DNA of 64,000 bases from Pampus argenteus (Eukaryota > Chordata > Actinopteri > Scombriformes > Stromateidae), in assembly GCA_036937835.1 (NCBI GenBank), contig CM072861.1:2413001-2477000 (forward strand), in the 5' to 3' direction. A program made the translations under genes and the position numbers. The notes under the pieces were generated by a model. The model worked only from the letters and a program-made list of their open reading frames with translations, made no database searches and was not told the origin of the DNA. Of this stretch, positions 12,167 to 25,589 are shown one piece after another; positions within the stretch are counted from its first letter, which is position 1; each line of letters opens with the position of its first letter.

Positions 12167-15100
12167 TTAAGACAGTAGTGATAAAGAGAATGACAATAGA
12201 GATAAAGACAATAGAGTTAAAGAGAATGACAATAGAGATAAAGACAATAGAGATAAGGAGAATGACAATAGCGATAAAGAGAATGACAATAGACATAACA
12301 GGAATGACAATAGAGATAAAGACAATAGAGACAAAGAGAATGACAATAGAGATAAAGAGAATGACAATAGACATAACAGGAATGACAATAGAGATAAAGA
12401 AAATAGAGATAAAGAGAATGACAATAGAGATAAAGAGAATGACAATAGACATAACAGGAATGACAAGAGAGATAAAGACAATAGAGACAAAGAGAATGAC
12501 AATAGAGACAAAGAGAGTGACAATAGAGATAAAGACAATAGAGGTAAAGAGAATGACAATAGACATAACAGGAATGACAATAGCGATTAAGACAGTAGTG
12601 ATAAAGAGAATGACAATAGAGATAAAGACAATAGAGTTAGAGAGAATGACAATAGAGATAAAGAGAATGACAATAGAGACAAAGAGAATGACAATAGACA
12701 TAACAGGAATGACAATAGAGATAAAGACAATAGAGACAAAGAGAATGACAATAGGGATAAAGACAATAGAGATAAAGAGAATGACAATAGACATAACAGG
12801 AATGACAATAGAGATATAGACAATAGAGACAAAGAGAATGACAATAGAGATAAAGACAATAGAGATAAAGAGAATGACAATAAACATAACAGGAATGACA
12901 ATAGAGATAAAGACAATAGAGATAAAGAGAATGACAATAGACATAACAGGAATGACAATAGAGATAAAGACAATAGAGATAAAGAGAATGACAATAGACA
13001 TAACAGGAATGACAATAGAGATAAAGAGAATGACAATAGAGATAAAGACAATAGAGATAAAGAGAATGACAATAGAGATAAAGAGAATGACAATAGACAT
13101 AACAGGAATTACAATAGAGATAAAGACAATAGAGATAAAGAGAATGACAATAGAGATAAAGACAACAGAGTTAAAGAGAATGACAATAGAGATAAAGAGA
13201 ATGACAATAGAGATAAAGACAATAGAGATAAAGAGAATGACAATAGAGATAAAGACAATAGAGATAACAGTAATGACAATAGAGATAAAGAGAATGACAA
13301 TAGACATAACAGGAATGACAATAGAGATAAAGACAATAGAGTTAAAGAGAATGACAATAGCCATAACAGGAATGACAATAGAGATAAAGACAATAGAGAT
13401 AAAGAGAATGAAAATAGACATAACAGGAATGACAATTGAGATAAAGACAATAGAGATAAAGAGAACGACAATAGAATAAAAGAGAATGACAATAGAGATA
13501 AAGAGAATGACAATAGAGATAAAGACAATAGAGATAAAGAGAATGACAATAGAGATAAAGACAACAGAGTTAAAGAGAATGACAATAGAGATGAAGAGAA
13601 TGACAATAGAGATAAAGACAATAGAGATAAAGAGAATGACAATAGAGATAAAGACAATAGAGATAACAGTAATGACAATAGAGATAAAGAGAATGACAAT
13701 AGACATAACAGGAATGACAATAGAGATAAAGACAATAGAGTTAAAGAGAATGACAATAGACATAGCAGGAATGACAATAGAGATAAAGACAATAGAGATA
13801 AAGAGAATGACAATAGACATAACAGGAATGACAATAGAGATAAAGACAATAGAGACAAAGAGAATGACAATAGGGATAAAGACAATAGAGATAAAGAGAA
13901 TGACAATAGACATAACAGGAATGACAATAGAGATATAGACAATAGAGACAAAGAGAATGACAATAGAGATAAAGACAATAGAGATAAAGACAATAGAGAT
14001 AAAGAGAATGACAATAAACATAACAGGAATGACAATAGAGATAAAGACAATAGAGATAAAGAGAATGACAATAGAGATAAAGACAATAGAGATAACAGTA
14101 ATGACAATAGAGATAAAGAGAATGACAATAGACATAACAGGAATGACAATAGAGATAAAGACAATAGAGTTAAAGAGAATGACAATAGACATAACAGGAA
14201 TGACAATAGAGATAAAGACAATAGAGATAAAGATAATGACAATAGACATAACAGGAATGACAATTGAGATAAAGACAATAGAGATAAAGAGAACAACAAT
14301 AGAATAAAAGAGAATGACAATAGAGATAAAGAGAATGACAATAGAGATAAAGACAATAGAGATAAAGAGAATGACAATAGAGATAAAGAGAATGACAATA
14401 GAGATAAAGACAATACAGATAAAGAGAATGACAATAGAGATAAAGACAATAGAGATAACAGGAATGACAATAGAGGTAAAGAGAATGACAATAGACATAA
14501 CAGGAATGACAATAGCGATTAAGACAATAGTGATAAAGAGAATGACAATAGAGATAAAGACAATAGAGTTAAAGAGAATGACAATAGAGATAAAGAGAAT
14601 GACAATAGAGATAAAGAGAATGACAATAGACATAACAGGAATGACAATAGAGATAAAGACAATAGAGACAAAGAGAATGACAATAGAGATAAAGACAATA
14701 GAGATAAAGAGAATGACAATAGACATAACAGGAATGACAATAGAGATATAGACAATAGAGAGACAAAGAGAATGACAATAGAGATAAAGACAATAGAGAT
14801 AAAGACAATAGAGATAAAGAGAATGACAATAAACATAACAGGAATGACAATAGAGATAAAGACAATAGAGATAAAGAGAATGACAATAGACATAACAGGA
14901 ATGACAATAGAGATAAAGACAATAGAGATAAAGAGAATGACAATAGACATAACAGGAATGACAATAGAGATAAAGAGAATGACAATAGAGATAAAGACAA
15001 TAGAGATAAAGAGAATGACAATAGAGATAAAGAGAATGACAATAGACATAACAGGAATTACAATAGAGATAAAGACAATAGAGATAAAGACAACAGAGTT

Positions 15101-16446
15101 AAAGAGAATGACAATAGAGATAAAGAGAATGACAATAGAGATAAAGACAATAGAGATAAAGAGAATGACAATAGAGATAAAGACAATAGAGATAACAGTA
15201 ATGACAATAGAGATAAAGAGAATGACAATAGACATAACAGGAATGACAATAGAGATAAAGACAATAGAGGTAAAGAGAATGACAATAGACATAACAGGAA
15301 TGACAATAGAGATAAAGACAATAGAGATAAAGAGAATGACAATAGACATAACAGGAATGACAATTGAGATAAAGACAATAGAGATAAAGAGAACGACAAT
15401 AGAATAAAAGAGAATGACAATAGAGATAAAGAGAATGACAATAGAGATAAAGACAATAGAGATAAAGAGAATGACAATAGAGATAAAGAGAATGACAATA
15501 GAGATAAAGACAATACAGATAAAGAGAATGACAATAGAGATAAAGACAATAGAGATAACAGGAATGACAATAGAGGTAAAGAGAATGACAATAGACATAA
15601 CAGGAATGACAATAGCGATTAAGACAATAGTGATAAAGAGAATGAAAATAGAGATAAAGACAATAGAGTTAAAGAGAATGACAATAGAGATAAAGAGAAT
15701 GACAATAGAGATAAAGAGAATGACAATAGACATAACAGGAATGACAATAGAGATAAAGACAATAGAGACAAAGAGAATGACAATAGGGATAAAGACAATA
15801 GAGATAAAGAGAATGACAATAGACATAACAGGAATGACAATAGAGATATAGACAATAGAGACAAAGAGAATGACAATAGAGATAAAGACAATAGAGATAA
15901 AGACAATAGAGATAAAGAGAATGACAATAAACATAACAGGAATGACAATAGAGATAAAGACAATAGAGATAAAGAGAATGACAATAGAGATAAAGACAAT
16001 AGAGACAAAGAGAATGACAATAGAGATAAAGACAATAGAGATAAAGAGAATGACAATAGACATAACAGGAATGACAATAGAGATAAAGACAATAGAGATA
16101 AAGAGAATGACAATAGAGATAAAGACAATAGAGATAACAGTAATGACAATAGAGATAAAGAGAATGACAATAGACAAAACAGGAATGACAATAGAGATAA
16201 AGACAATAGAGATAAAGAGAACGACAATAGAATAAAAGAGAATGACAATAGAGATAAAGAGAATGACAATAGAGATAAAGACAATAGAGATAAAGAGAAT
16301 GACAATAGAGATAAAGAGAATGACAATAGAGATAAAGACAATACAGATAAAGAGAATGACAATAGAGATAAAGACAATAGAGATAACAGGAATGACAATA
16401 GAGGTAAAGAGAATGACAATAGACATAACAGGAATGACAATAGCGA
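12167..16446. repeat. 4,280-bp minisatellite higher-order unit, copy 2
   Basis: The markers at 12,167, 12,587, 14,519, 15,619 and 16,447 reproduce the 420/1,932/1,100/828 spacing exactly. Sampled stretches match copy 1 at offset 5,483 base for base. The 2-bp insertion of copy 1 recurs at about 14,755, so it predates this duplication. Confidence 0.88.
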
Positions 16447-19400
16447 TTAAGACAGTAGTGATAAAGAGAATGACAATAGAGATAAAGACAATAGAGTTAA
16501 AGAGAATGACAATAGAGATAAAGACAATAGAGATAAGGAGAATGACAATAGCGATAAAGAGAATGACAATAGACATAACAGGAATGACAATAGAGATAAA
16601 GACAATAGAGACAAAGAGAATGACAATAGAGATAAAGAGAATGACAATAGACATAACAGGAATGACAATAGAGATAAAGAAAATAGAGATAAAGAGAATG
16701 ACAATAGAGATAAAGAGAATGACAATAGACATAACAGGAATGACAAGAGAGATAAAGACAATAGAGACAAAGAGAATGACAATAGAGACAAAGAGAGTGA
16801 CAATAGAGATAAAGACAATAGAGGTAAAGAGAATGACAATAGACATAACAGGAATGACAATAGCGATTAAGACAGTAGTGATAAAGAGAATGACAATAGA
16901 GATAAAGACAATAGAGTTAAAGAGAATGACAATAGAGATAAAGAGAATGACAATAGAGATAAAGAGAATGACAATAGACATAACAGGAATGACAATAGAG
17001 ATAAAGACAATAGAGACAAAGAGAATGACAATAGGGATAAAGACAATAGAGATAAAGAGAATGACAATAGACATAACAGGAATGACAATAGAGATATAGA
17101 CAATAGAGACAAAGAGAATGACAATAGAGATAAAGACAATAGAGATAAAGAGAATGACAATAAACATAACAGGAATGACAATAGAGATAAAGACAATAGA
17201 GATAAAGAGAATGACAATAGACATAACAGGAATGACAATAGAGATAAAGACAATAGAGATAAAGAGAATGACAATAGACATAACAGGAATGACAATAGAG
17301 ATAAAGAGAATGACAATAGAGATAAAGACAATAGAGATAAAGAGAATGACAATAGAGATAAAGAGAATGACAATAGACATAACAGGAATTACAATAGAGA
17401 TAAAGACAATAGAGATAAAGAGAATGACAATAGAGATAAAGACAACAGAGTTAAAGAGAATGACAATAGAGATAAAGAGAATGACAATAGAGATAAAGAC
17501 AATAGAGATAAAGAGAATGACAATAGAGATAAAGACAATAGAGATAACAGTAATGACAATAGAGATAAAGAGAATGACAATAGACATAACAGGAATGACA
17601 ATAGAGATAAAGACAATAGAGTTAAAGAGAATGACAATAGCCATAACAGGAATGACAATAGAGATAAAGACAATAGAGATAAAGAGAATGAAAATAGACA
17701 TAACAGGAATGACAATTGAGATAAAGACAATAGAGATAAAGAGAACGACAATAGAATAAAAGAGAATGACAATAGAGATAAAGAGAATGACAATAGAGAT
17801 AAAGACAATAGAGATAAAGAGAATGACAATAGAGATAAAGACAACAGAGTTAAAGAGAATGACAATAGAGATGAAGAGAATGACAATAGAGATAAAGACA
17901 ATAGAGATAAAGAGAATGACAATAGAGATAAAGACAATAGAGATAACAGTAATGACAATAGAGATAAAGAGAATGACAATAGACATAACAGGAATGACAA
18001 TAGAGATAAAGACAATAGAGTTAAAGAGAATGACAATAGACATAACAGGAATGACAATAGAGATAAAGACAATAGAGATAAAGAGAATGACAATAGACAT
18101 AACAGGAATGACAATAGAGATAAAGACAATAGAGACAAAGAGAATGACAATAGGGATAAAGACAATAGAGATAAAGAGAATGACAATAGACATAACAGGA
18201 ATGACAATAGAGATATAGACAATAGAGACAAAGAGAATGACAATAGAGATAAAGACAATAGAGATAAAGACAATAGAGATAAAGAGAATGACAATAAACA
18301 TAACAGGAATGACAATAGAGATAAAGACAATAGAGATAAAGAGAATGACAATAGAGATAAAGACAATAGAGATAACAGTAATGACAATAGAGATAAAGAG
18401 AATGACAATAGACATAACAGGAATGACAATAGAGATAAAGACAATAGAGTTAAAGAGAATGACAATAGACATAACAGGAATGACAATAGAGATAAAGACA
18501 ATAGAGATAAAGAGAATGACAATAGACATAACAGGAATGACAATTGAGATAAAGACAATAGAGATAAAGAGAACAACAATAGAATAAAAGAGAATGACAA
18601 TAGAGATAAAGAGAATGACAATAGAGATAAAGACAATAGAGATAAAGAGAAAGACAATAGAGATAAAGAGAATGACAATAGACATAACAGGAATGACAAT
18701 TGAGATAAAGACAATAGAGATAAAGACAATAGAGATAACAGGAATGACAATAGAGGTAAAGAGAATGACAATAGACATAACAGGAATGACAATAGCGATT
18801 AAGACAATAGTGATAAAGAGAATGACAATAGAGATAAAGACAATAGAGTTAAAGAGAATGACAATAGAGATAAAGAGAATGACAATAGAGATAAAGAGAA
18901 TGACAATAGACATAACAGGAATGACAATAGAGATAAAGACAATAGAGACAAAGAGAATGACAATAGAGATAAAGACAATAGAGATAAAGAGAATGACAAT
19001 AGACATAACAGGAATGACAATAGAGATATAGACAATAGAGACAAAGAGAATGACAATAGAGATAAAGACAATAGAGATAAAGACAATAGAGATAAAGAGA
19101 ATGACAATAAACATAACAGGAATGACAATAGAGATAAAGACAATAGAGATAAAGAGAATGACAATAGACATAACAGGAATGACAATAGAGATAAAGACAA
19201 TAGAGATAAAGAGAATGACAATAGACATAACAGGAATGACAATAGAGATAAAGAGAATGACAATAGAGATAAAGACAATAGAGATAAAGAGAATGACAAT
19301 AGAGATAAAGAGAATGACAATAGACATAACAGGAATTACAATAGAGATAAAGACAATAGAGATAAAGACAACAGAGTTAAAGAGAATGACAATAGAGATA

Positions 19401-20652
19401 AAGAGAATGACAATAGAGATAAAGACAATAGAGATAAAGAGAATGACAATAGAGATAAAGACAATAGAGATAACAGTAATGACAATAGAGATAAAGAGAA
19501 TGACAATAGACATAACAGGAATGACAATAGAGATAAAGACAATAGAGGTAAAGAGAATGACAATAGACATAACAGGAATGACAATAGAGATAAAGACAAT
19601 AGAGATAAAGAGAATGACAATAGACATAACAGGAATGACAATTGAGATAAAGACAATAGAGATAAAGAGAACGACAATAGAATAAAAGAGAATGACAATA
19701 GAGATAAAGAGAATGACAATAGAGATAAAGACAATAGAGATAAAGAGAATGACAATAGAGATAAAGAGAATGACAATAGAGATAAAGACAATACAGATAA
19801 AGAGAATGACAATAGAGATAAAGACAATAGAGATAACAGGAATGACAATAGAGGTAAAGAGAATGACAATAGACATAACAGGAATGACAATAGCGATTAA
19901 GACAATAGTGATAAAGAGAATGAGAATAGAGATAAAGACAATAGAGTTAAAGAGAATGACAATAGAGATAAAGAGAATGACAATAGAGATAAAGAGAATG
20001 ACAATAGACATAACAGGAATGACAATAGAGATAAAGACAATAGAGACAAAGAGAATGACAATAGGGATAAAGACAATAGAGATAAAGAGAATGACAATAG
20101 ACATAACAGGAATGACAATAGAGATATAGACAATAGAGACAAAGAGAATGACAATAGAGATAAAGACAATAGAGATAAAGACAATAGAGATAAAGAGAAT
20201 GACAATAAACATAACAGGAATGACAATAGAGATAAAGACAATAGAGATAAAGAGAATGACAATAGAGATAAAGACAATAGAGATAACAGTAATGACAATA
20301 GAGATAAAGAGAATGACAATAGACATAACAGGAATGACAATAGAGATAAAGACAATAGAGTTAAAGAGAATGACAATAGACATAACAGGAATGACAATAG
20401 AGATAAAGACAATAGAGATAAAGAGAATGACAATAGACATAACAGGAATGACAATTGAGATAAAGACAATAGAGATAAAGAGAACAACAATAGAATAAAA
20501 GAGAATGACAATAGAGATAAAGAGAATGACAATAGAGATAAAGACAATACAGATAAAGAGAATGACAATAGAGATAAAGACAATAGAGATAACAGGAATG
20601 ACAATAGAGGTAAAGAGAATGACAATAGACATAACAGGAATGACAATAGCGA
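16447..20652. repeat. Minisatellite higher-order unit, copy 3 (4,206 bp)
   Basis: The markers at 16,447, 16,867, 18,799, 19,897 and 20,653 give 420/1,932/1,098/756. The third block is 2 bp shorter because the 2-bp insertion is absent (plain AATAGAGACAAAGAG near 19,035). The fourth block lost 72 bp. The 3' half of the 1,932-bp block also differs near 18,650-18,720, where GAGAAAGACAATAG and an extra CATAACAGG word appear. Confidence 0.85.
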
Positions 20653-22030
20653 TTAAGACAATAGTGATAAAGAGAATGACAATAGAGATAAAGACAATAG
20701 AGTTAAAGAGAATGACAATAGAGATAAAGAGAATGACAATAGAGATAAAGAGAATGACAATAGACATAACAGGAATGACAATAGAGATAAAGACAATAGA
20801 GACAAAGAGAATGACAATAGAGATAAAGACAATAGAGATAAAGAGAATGACAATAGACATAACAGGAATGACAATAGAGATATAGACAATAGAGACAAAG
20901 AGAATGACAATAGAGATAAAGACAATAGAGATAAAGACAATAGAGATAAAGAGAATGACAATAAACATAACAGGAATGACAATAGAGATAAAGACAATAG
21001 AGATAAAGAGAATGACAATAGACATAACAGGAATGACAATAGAGATAAAGACAATAGAGATAAAGAGAATGACAATAGACATAACAGGAATGACAATAGA
21101 GATAAAGAGAATGACAATAGAGATAAAGACAATAGAGATAAAGAGAATGACAATAGAGATAAAGAGAATGACAATAGACATAACAGGAATTACAATAGAG
21201 ATAAAGACAATAGAGATAAAGACAACAGAGTTAAAGAGAATGACAATAGAGATAAAAAGAATGACAATAGAGATAAAGACAATAGAGATAAAGAGAATGA
21301 CAATAGAGATAAAGACAATAGAGATAACAGTAATGACAATAGAGATAAAGAGAATGACAATAGACATAACAGGAATGACAATAGAGATAAAGACAATAGA
21401 GGTAAAGAGAATGACAATAGACATAACAGGAATGACAATAGAGATAAAGACAATAGAGATAAATAGAATGACAATAGACATAACAGGAATGACAATTGAG
21501 ATAAAGACAATAGAGATAAAGAGAACGACAATAGAATAAAAGAGAATGACAATAGAGATAAAGAGAATGACAATAGAGATAAAGACAATAGAGATAAAGA
21601 GAATGACAATAGAGATAAAGAGAATGACAATAGAGATAAAGACAATACAGATAAAGAGAATGACAATAGAGATAAAGACAATAGAGATAACAGGAATGAC
21701 AATAGAGGTAAAGAGAATGACAATAGACATAACAGGAATGACAATAGCGATTAAGACAATAGTGATAAAGAGAATGACAATAGAGATAAAGACAATAGAG
21801 TTAAAGAGAATGACAATAGAGATAAAGAGAATGACAATAGAGATAAAGAGAATGACAATAGACATAACAGGAATGACAATAGAGATAAAGACAATAGAGA
21901 CAAAGAGAATGACAATAGAGATAAAGACAATAGAGATAAAGAGAATGACAATAGACATAACAGGAATGACAATAGAGATATAGACAATAGAGACAAAGAG
22001 AATGACAATAGAGATAAAGACAATAGAGAT
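20653..22030. repeat. Partial 1,854-bp re-duplication of higher-order copy 3
   Basis: The block from marker 20,653 to marker 21,751 is 1,098 bp, matching 18,799-19,896. The match at offset 1,854 (1,098 + 756) continues to about 22,030. The last two blocks of copy 3 were therefore tandemly duplicated and the second copy is truncated at the array edge. Confidence 0.82.
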
Positions 22031-22288
22031 AAAGAGAATGACAATAGACATAACAGGAATGACAATAGAGATAAAGACAATAGAGATAAAGAGAACGACA
22101 ATAGAGATAAAGAGAATGACAATAGAATAAAAGAGAATGACAATAGAGATAATGACAATAGAGATAAAGAGAATGACAATAGAGATAAAGACAATAGAGA
22201 TAACAGGAATGACAATAGAGATAAAGAGAATGACAATAGAGATAAAGACAATAGAGATAAAGACAATGACAATAGACATAACAGGAAT
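22031..22288. repeat. Right edge of minisatellite, left-domain-like words
   Basis: The last ~258 bp of the minisatellite does not follow the 4.28-kb pattern. It resembles the left domain instead: the order GAGAACGACAATAGAG, then AATAGAATAAAAGAG, then a short AATAGAGATAATGAC word (about 22,092-22,160) closely matches about 2,665-2,775. This suggests that the edges keep older word types while the interior was replaced by amplified units. Confidence 0.65.
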
Positions 22289-22290
22289 AG
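22286..22290. other. Junction of the minisatellite and the 169-bp satellite
   Basis: The minisatellite ends in ACATAACAGGAAT and the satellite begins AGCTTTCTCTTAGGCC with no intervening DNA. AATAG is compatible with both repeats (minisatellite AATAGAG, satellite AAAAATAGC), a 5-bp microhomology that fits end joining or template switching. The first monomer is otherwise complete and in normal phase. Confidence 0.85.
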
Positions 22291-25200
22291 CTTTCTCTTA
22301 GGCCAAAACTGACAACTACAGTTTTTCTTAAACAAGGAGCAATATTTTCAATCAAAACCATGTTTGCCATCAACAAGTAACTGATTTCTAATGATTAGGA
22401 CCAGAAAACTCACTTCTGAGAGCTTCCTGCAGCTTTTAATGTAACATTTGTAAAAAATAGCTTTCTCTCAGGCCAAAACTGACAACTACAGTTTTTCTTA
22501 AACAAGGAGCAATATTTTCAATCAAAACCATGTTTGCCATCAACAAGTAACTGATTTCTAATGATAAGGACCAAAAAACTCACTTCTGAGAGCTTCCTGC
22601 AGCTTTTACTGTAACATTTGTAAAAATAGCTTTGTCTCAGGCCAAAACTGACAACTACAGTTTTTCTTAAACAAGGAGCAATATTTTCAATCAAAACCAT
22701 GTTTGCCATCAACAAGTAACTGATTTCTAATGATTAGGAGCCCAAAAATAACTTCTGAGAGCTTCCTGCAGCTTTTACTGTAACATTTGTAAAAATAGCT
22801 TTCTCTCAGGCCAAAACTGACAACTACAGGTTTTCTTAAACAAGGAGCAATATTTTCAATCAAAACCATGTTTTCCATCAACAAGTAACTGATTTCTAAT
22901 GATTAGGACCAAAAAACTCACTTCTGAGAGCTTCCTGCAGCTTTTACTGTAACATTTGTAAAAATAGCTTTCTCTCAGGCCAAAACTGACAACTACAGTT
23001 TTTCTTAAACAAGGATCAATATTTTCAATGAAAACCATGTTTGCCATCAACAAGTAACTGATTTCTAATGATTAGGACCAAAAAACTCACTTCTGAGAGC
23101 TTCCTGCAGCTTTTACTGTAACATTTGTAAAAAGAGCTTTCTCTCAGGCCAAAACTGACAACTACAGTTTTTCTTAAACAAGGAGCAATATTTTCAATCA
23201 AAACCATGTTTGCCATCAACAAGTAACTGATTTCTAATGATTAGGACCAAAAAACTCACTTCTGAGAGCTTCCTGCAGCTTTTACTGTCACATTTGTAAA
23301 AATAGCTTTCTCTCAGGCCAAAACTGACAACTACAGTTTTTCTTAAACAAGGAGCAATATTTTCAATCAAAACCATGTTTGCCATCAACAAGTAACTGAT
23401 TTCTAATGATTAGAACCAAAAAACTCACTTCTGAGAGCTTCCTGCAGCTTTTACTGTAACATTTGTAAAAATAGCTTTCTCTCAGGCCAAAACTGACAAC
23501 TACAGTTTTTCTTAAACAAGGAGCAATATTTTCAATCAAAACCATGTTTGCCATCAACAAGTAACTGATTTATAATGATTAGGACCAAAAAACTCACTTC
23601 TGAGAGCTTCCTGCAGCTTTTACTGTAACATTTGTAAAAATAGCTTTCTCTCAGGCCAAAACTGACAACTACAGTTTTTCTTAAACAAGGAGCAATATTT
23701 TCAATCAAAACCATGTTTGCCATCAACAAGTAACTGATTTCTAATGATTAGGACCAAAAAACTCACTTCTGAGAGCTTCCTGCAGCTTTTACTGTAACAT
23801 TGGTAAAAAATAGCTTTGTCTCAGGCCAAAACTGACAACTACAGTTTTTCTTAAACAAGGAGCAATATTTTCAATCAAAACCATGTTTGCCATCAACAAG
23901 TAACTGATTTCTAATGATTAGGAGCCCAAAAATAACTTCTGAGAGCTTCCTGCAGCTTTTACTGTAACATTTGTAAAAATAGCTTTCTCTCAGGCCAAAA
24001 CTGACAACTACAGTTTTTCTTAGCAAGGAGCAATATTTTCAATCAAAACCATGTTTGCCATCAACAAGTAACTGATTTCTAATGATTAGGACCAAAAAAC
24101 TCACTTCTGAGAGCTTCCTGCAGCTTTTACTGTAACATTTGTAAAAATAGCTTTCTCTCAGGCCAAAACTGACAACTACAGATTTTCTTAAACAAGGAGC
24201 AATATTTTCAATCAAAACCATGTTTGCCATCAACAAGTAACTGATTTCTAATGATTAGGACCAAAAAACTCACTTCTGAGAGCTTCCTGCAGCTTTTACT
24301 GTAACATTTGTAAAAATAGCTTTCTCTCAGGCCAAAACTGACAACTACAGTTTTTCTTAAACAAGGAGCAATATTTTCAATCAAAACCATGTTTGCCATC
24401 AACAAGTAACTGATTTATAATGATTAGGACCAAAAAACTCACTTCTGAGAGCTTCCTGCAGCTTTTACTGTAACATTTGTAAAAAATAGCTTTCTCTCAG
24501 GCCAAAACTGACAACTACAGTTTTTCTTAGCAAGGAGCAATATTTTCAATCAAAACCATGTTTGCCATCAACAAGTAACTGATTTCTAATCATTAGGACC
24601 AAAAAACTCACTTCTGAGAGCTTCCTGCAGCTTTTACTGTAACATTTGTAAAAATAGCTTTCTCCCAGGCCAAAACTGACAACTACAGTTTTTCTTAAAC
24701 AAGGAGCAATATTTTCAATCAAAACCATGTTTGCCATCAACAAGTAACTGATTTCTAATGATTAGGACCAAAGAACTCACTTCTGAGAGCTTCCTGCAGC
24801 TTTTACTGTAACATTTGTAAAAATAGCTTTCTCTCTGGCCAAAACTGACAACTACAGTTTTTCTTAAACCAGGAGCAATATTTTCAATCAAAACCATGTT
24901 TGCCATCAACAAGTAACTGATTTCTAATGATTAGGACCAAAGAACTCACTTCTGAGAGCTTCCTGCAGCTTTTACTGTAACATTTGTAAAAATAGCTTTC
25001 TCTCAGGCCAAAACTGACAACTACAGTTTTTCTTAAACAAGGAGCAATATTTTTAATCAAAACCATGTTTGCCATCAACAAGTAACTGATTTCTAATGAT
25101 TAGGATAAAAAAACTCACTTCTGAGAGCTTCCTGCAGCTTTTACTGTAACATTGGTAAAAAATAGCTTTGTCTCAGGCCAAAACTGACAACTACAGTTTT

Positions 25201-25589
25201 TCTTAAACAAGGAGCAATATTTTCAATCAAAACCATGTTTGCCATCAACAAGTAACTGATTTCTAATGATTAGGAGCCCAAAAATAACTTCTGAGAGCTT
25301 CCTGCAGCTTTTACTGTAACATTTGTAAAAATAGCTTTCTCTCAGGCCAAAACTGACAACTACAGTTTTTCTTAGCAAGGAGCAATTTTTTCAATCAAAA
25401 CCATGTTTGCCATCAACAAGTAACTGATTTCTAATGATTAGGACCAAAAAACTCACTTCTGAGAGCTTCCTGCAGCTTTTACTGTAACATTTGTAAAAAT
25501 AGCTTTCTCTCTGGCCAAAACTGACAACTACAGTTTTTCTTAAACAAGAAGCAATATTTTCAATCAAAACCATGTTTGCCATCAACAAG

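Larger units (their letters stand above)
1..22288. repeat. A-rich 15/21-bp minisatellite array (whole)
   Basis: The array is a near-continuous run of two word lengths. The 15-bp word is AATAGAGATAAAGAC, or the same ending AAAGAG. The 21-bp word is AATGAC followed by a 15-mer, and in its second form it ends in CATAACAGG. The words follow one another in variable order, without spacers, apart from four 138-bp islands and one 316-bp insert in the first 4.9 kb. The plus strand is strongly purine-rich: 13 of 15 bases in the AAAGAG word, with no C. Because 15 and 21 are multiples of three, five of six frames read through (for example N-R-D-K-D and I-E-I-K-T forward, V-F-I-S-I and S-L-S-L-L reverse). 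Only the frame reading TAG AGA TAA is closed. I see no promoter, codon bias or domain, and I annotate no gene here. The array is already in progress at base 1. Confidence 0.97.

Noticed and set aside
14519..22279. A 2,586-codon minus-strand open frame, and others of 1,501 and 1,896 codons, as giant repetitive membrane proteins
   Set aside because: Five of six frames are open because all words are 15 or 21 bp without stops. There is no domain, signal, unique N- or C-terminus or start context, and the opposite strand is equally open.
1..22288. Telomeric or subtelomeric simple repeat
   Set aside because: Neither TTAGGG nor its complement occurs in tandem. The words are AATAGAGATAAAG-type.
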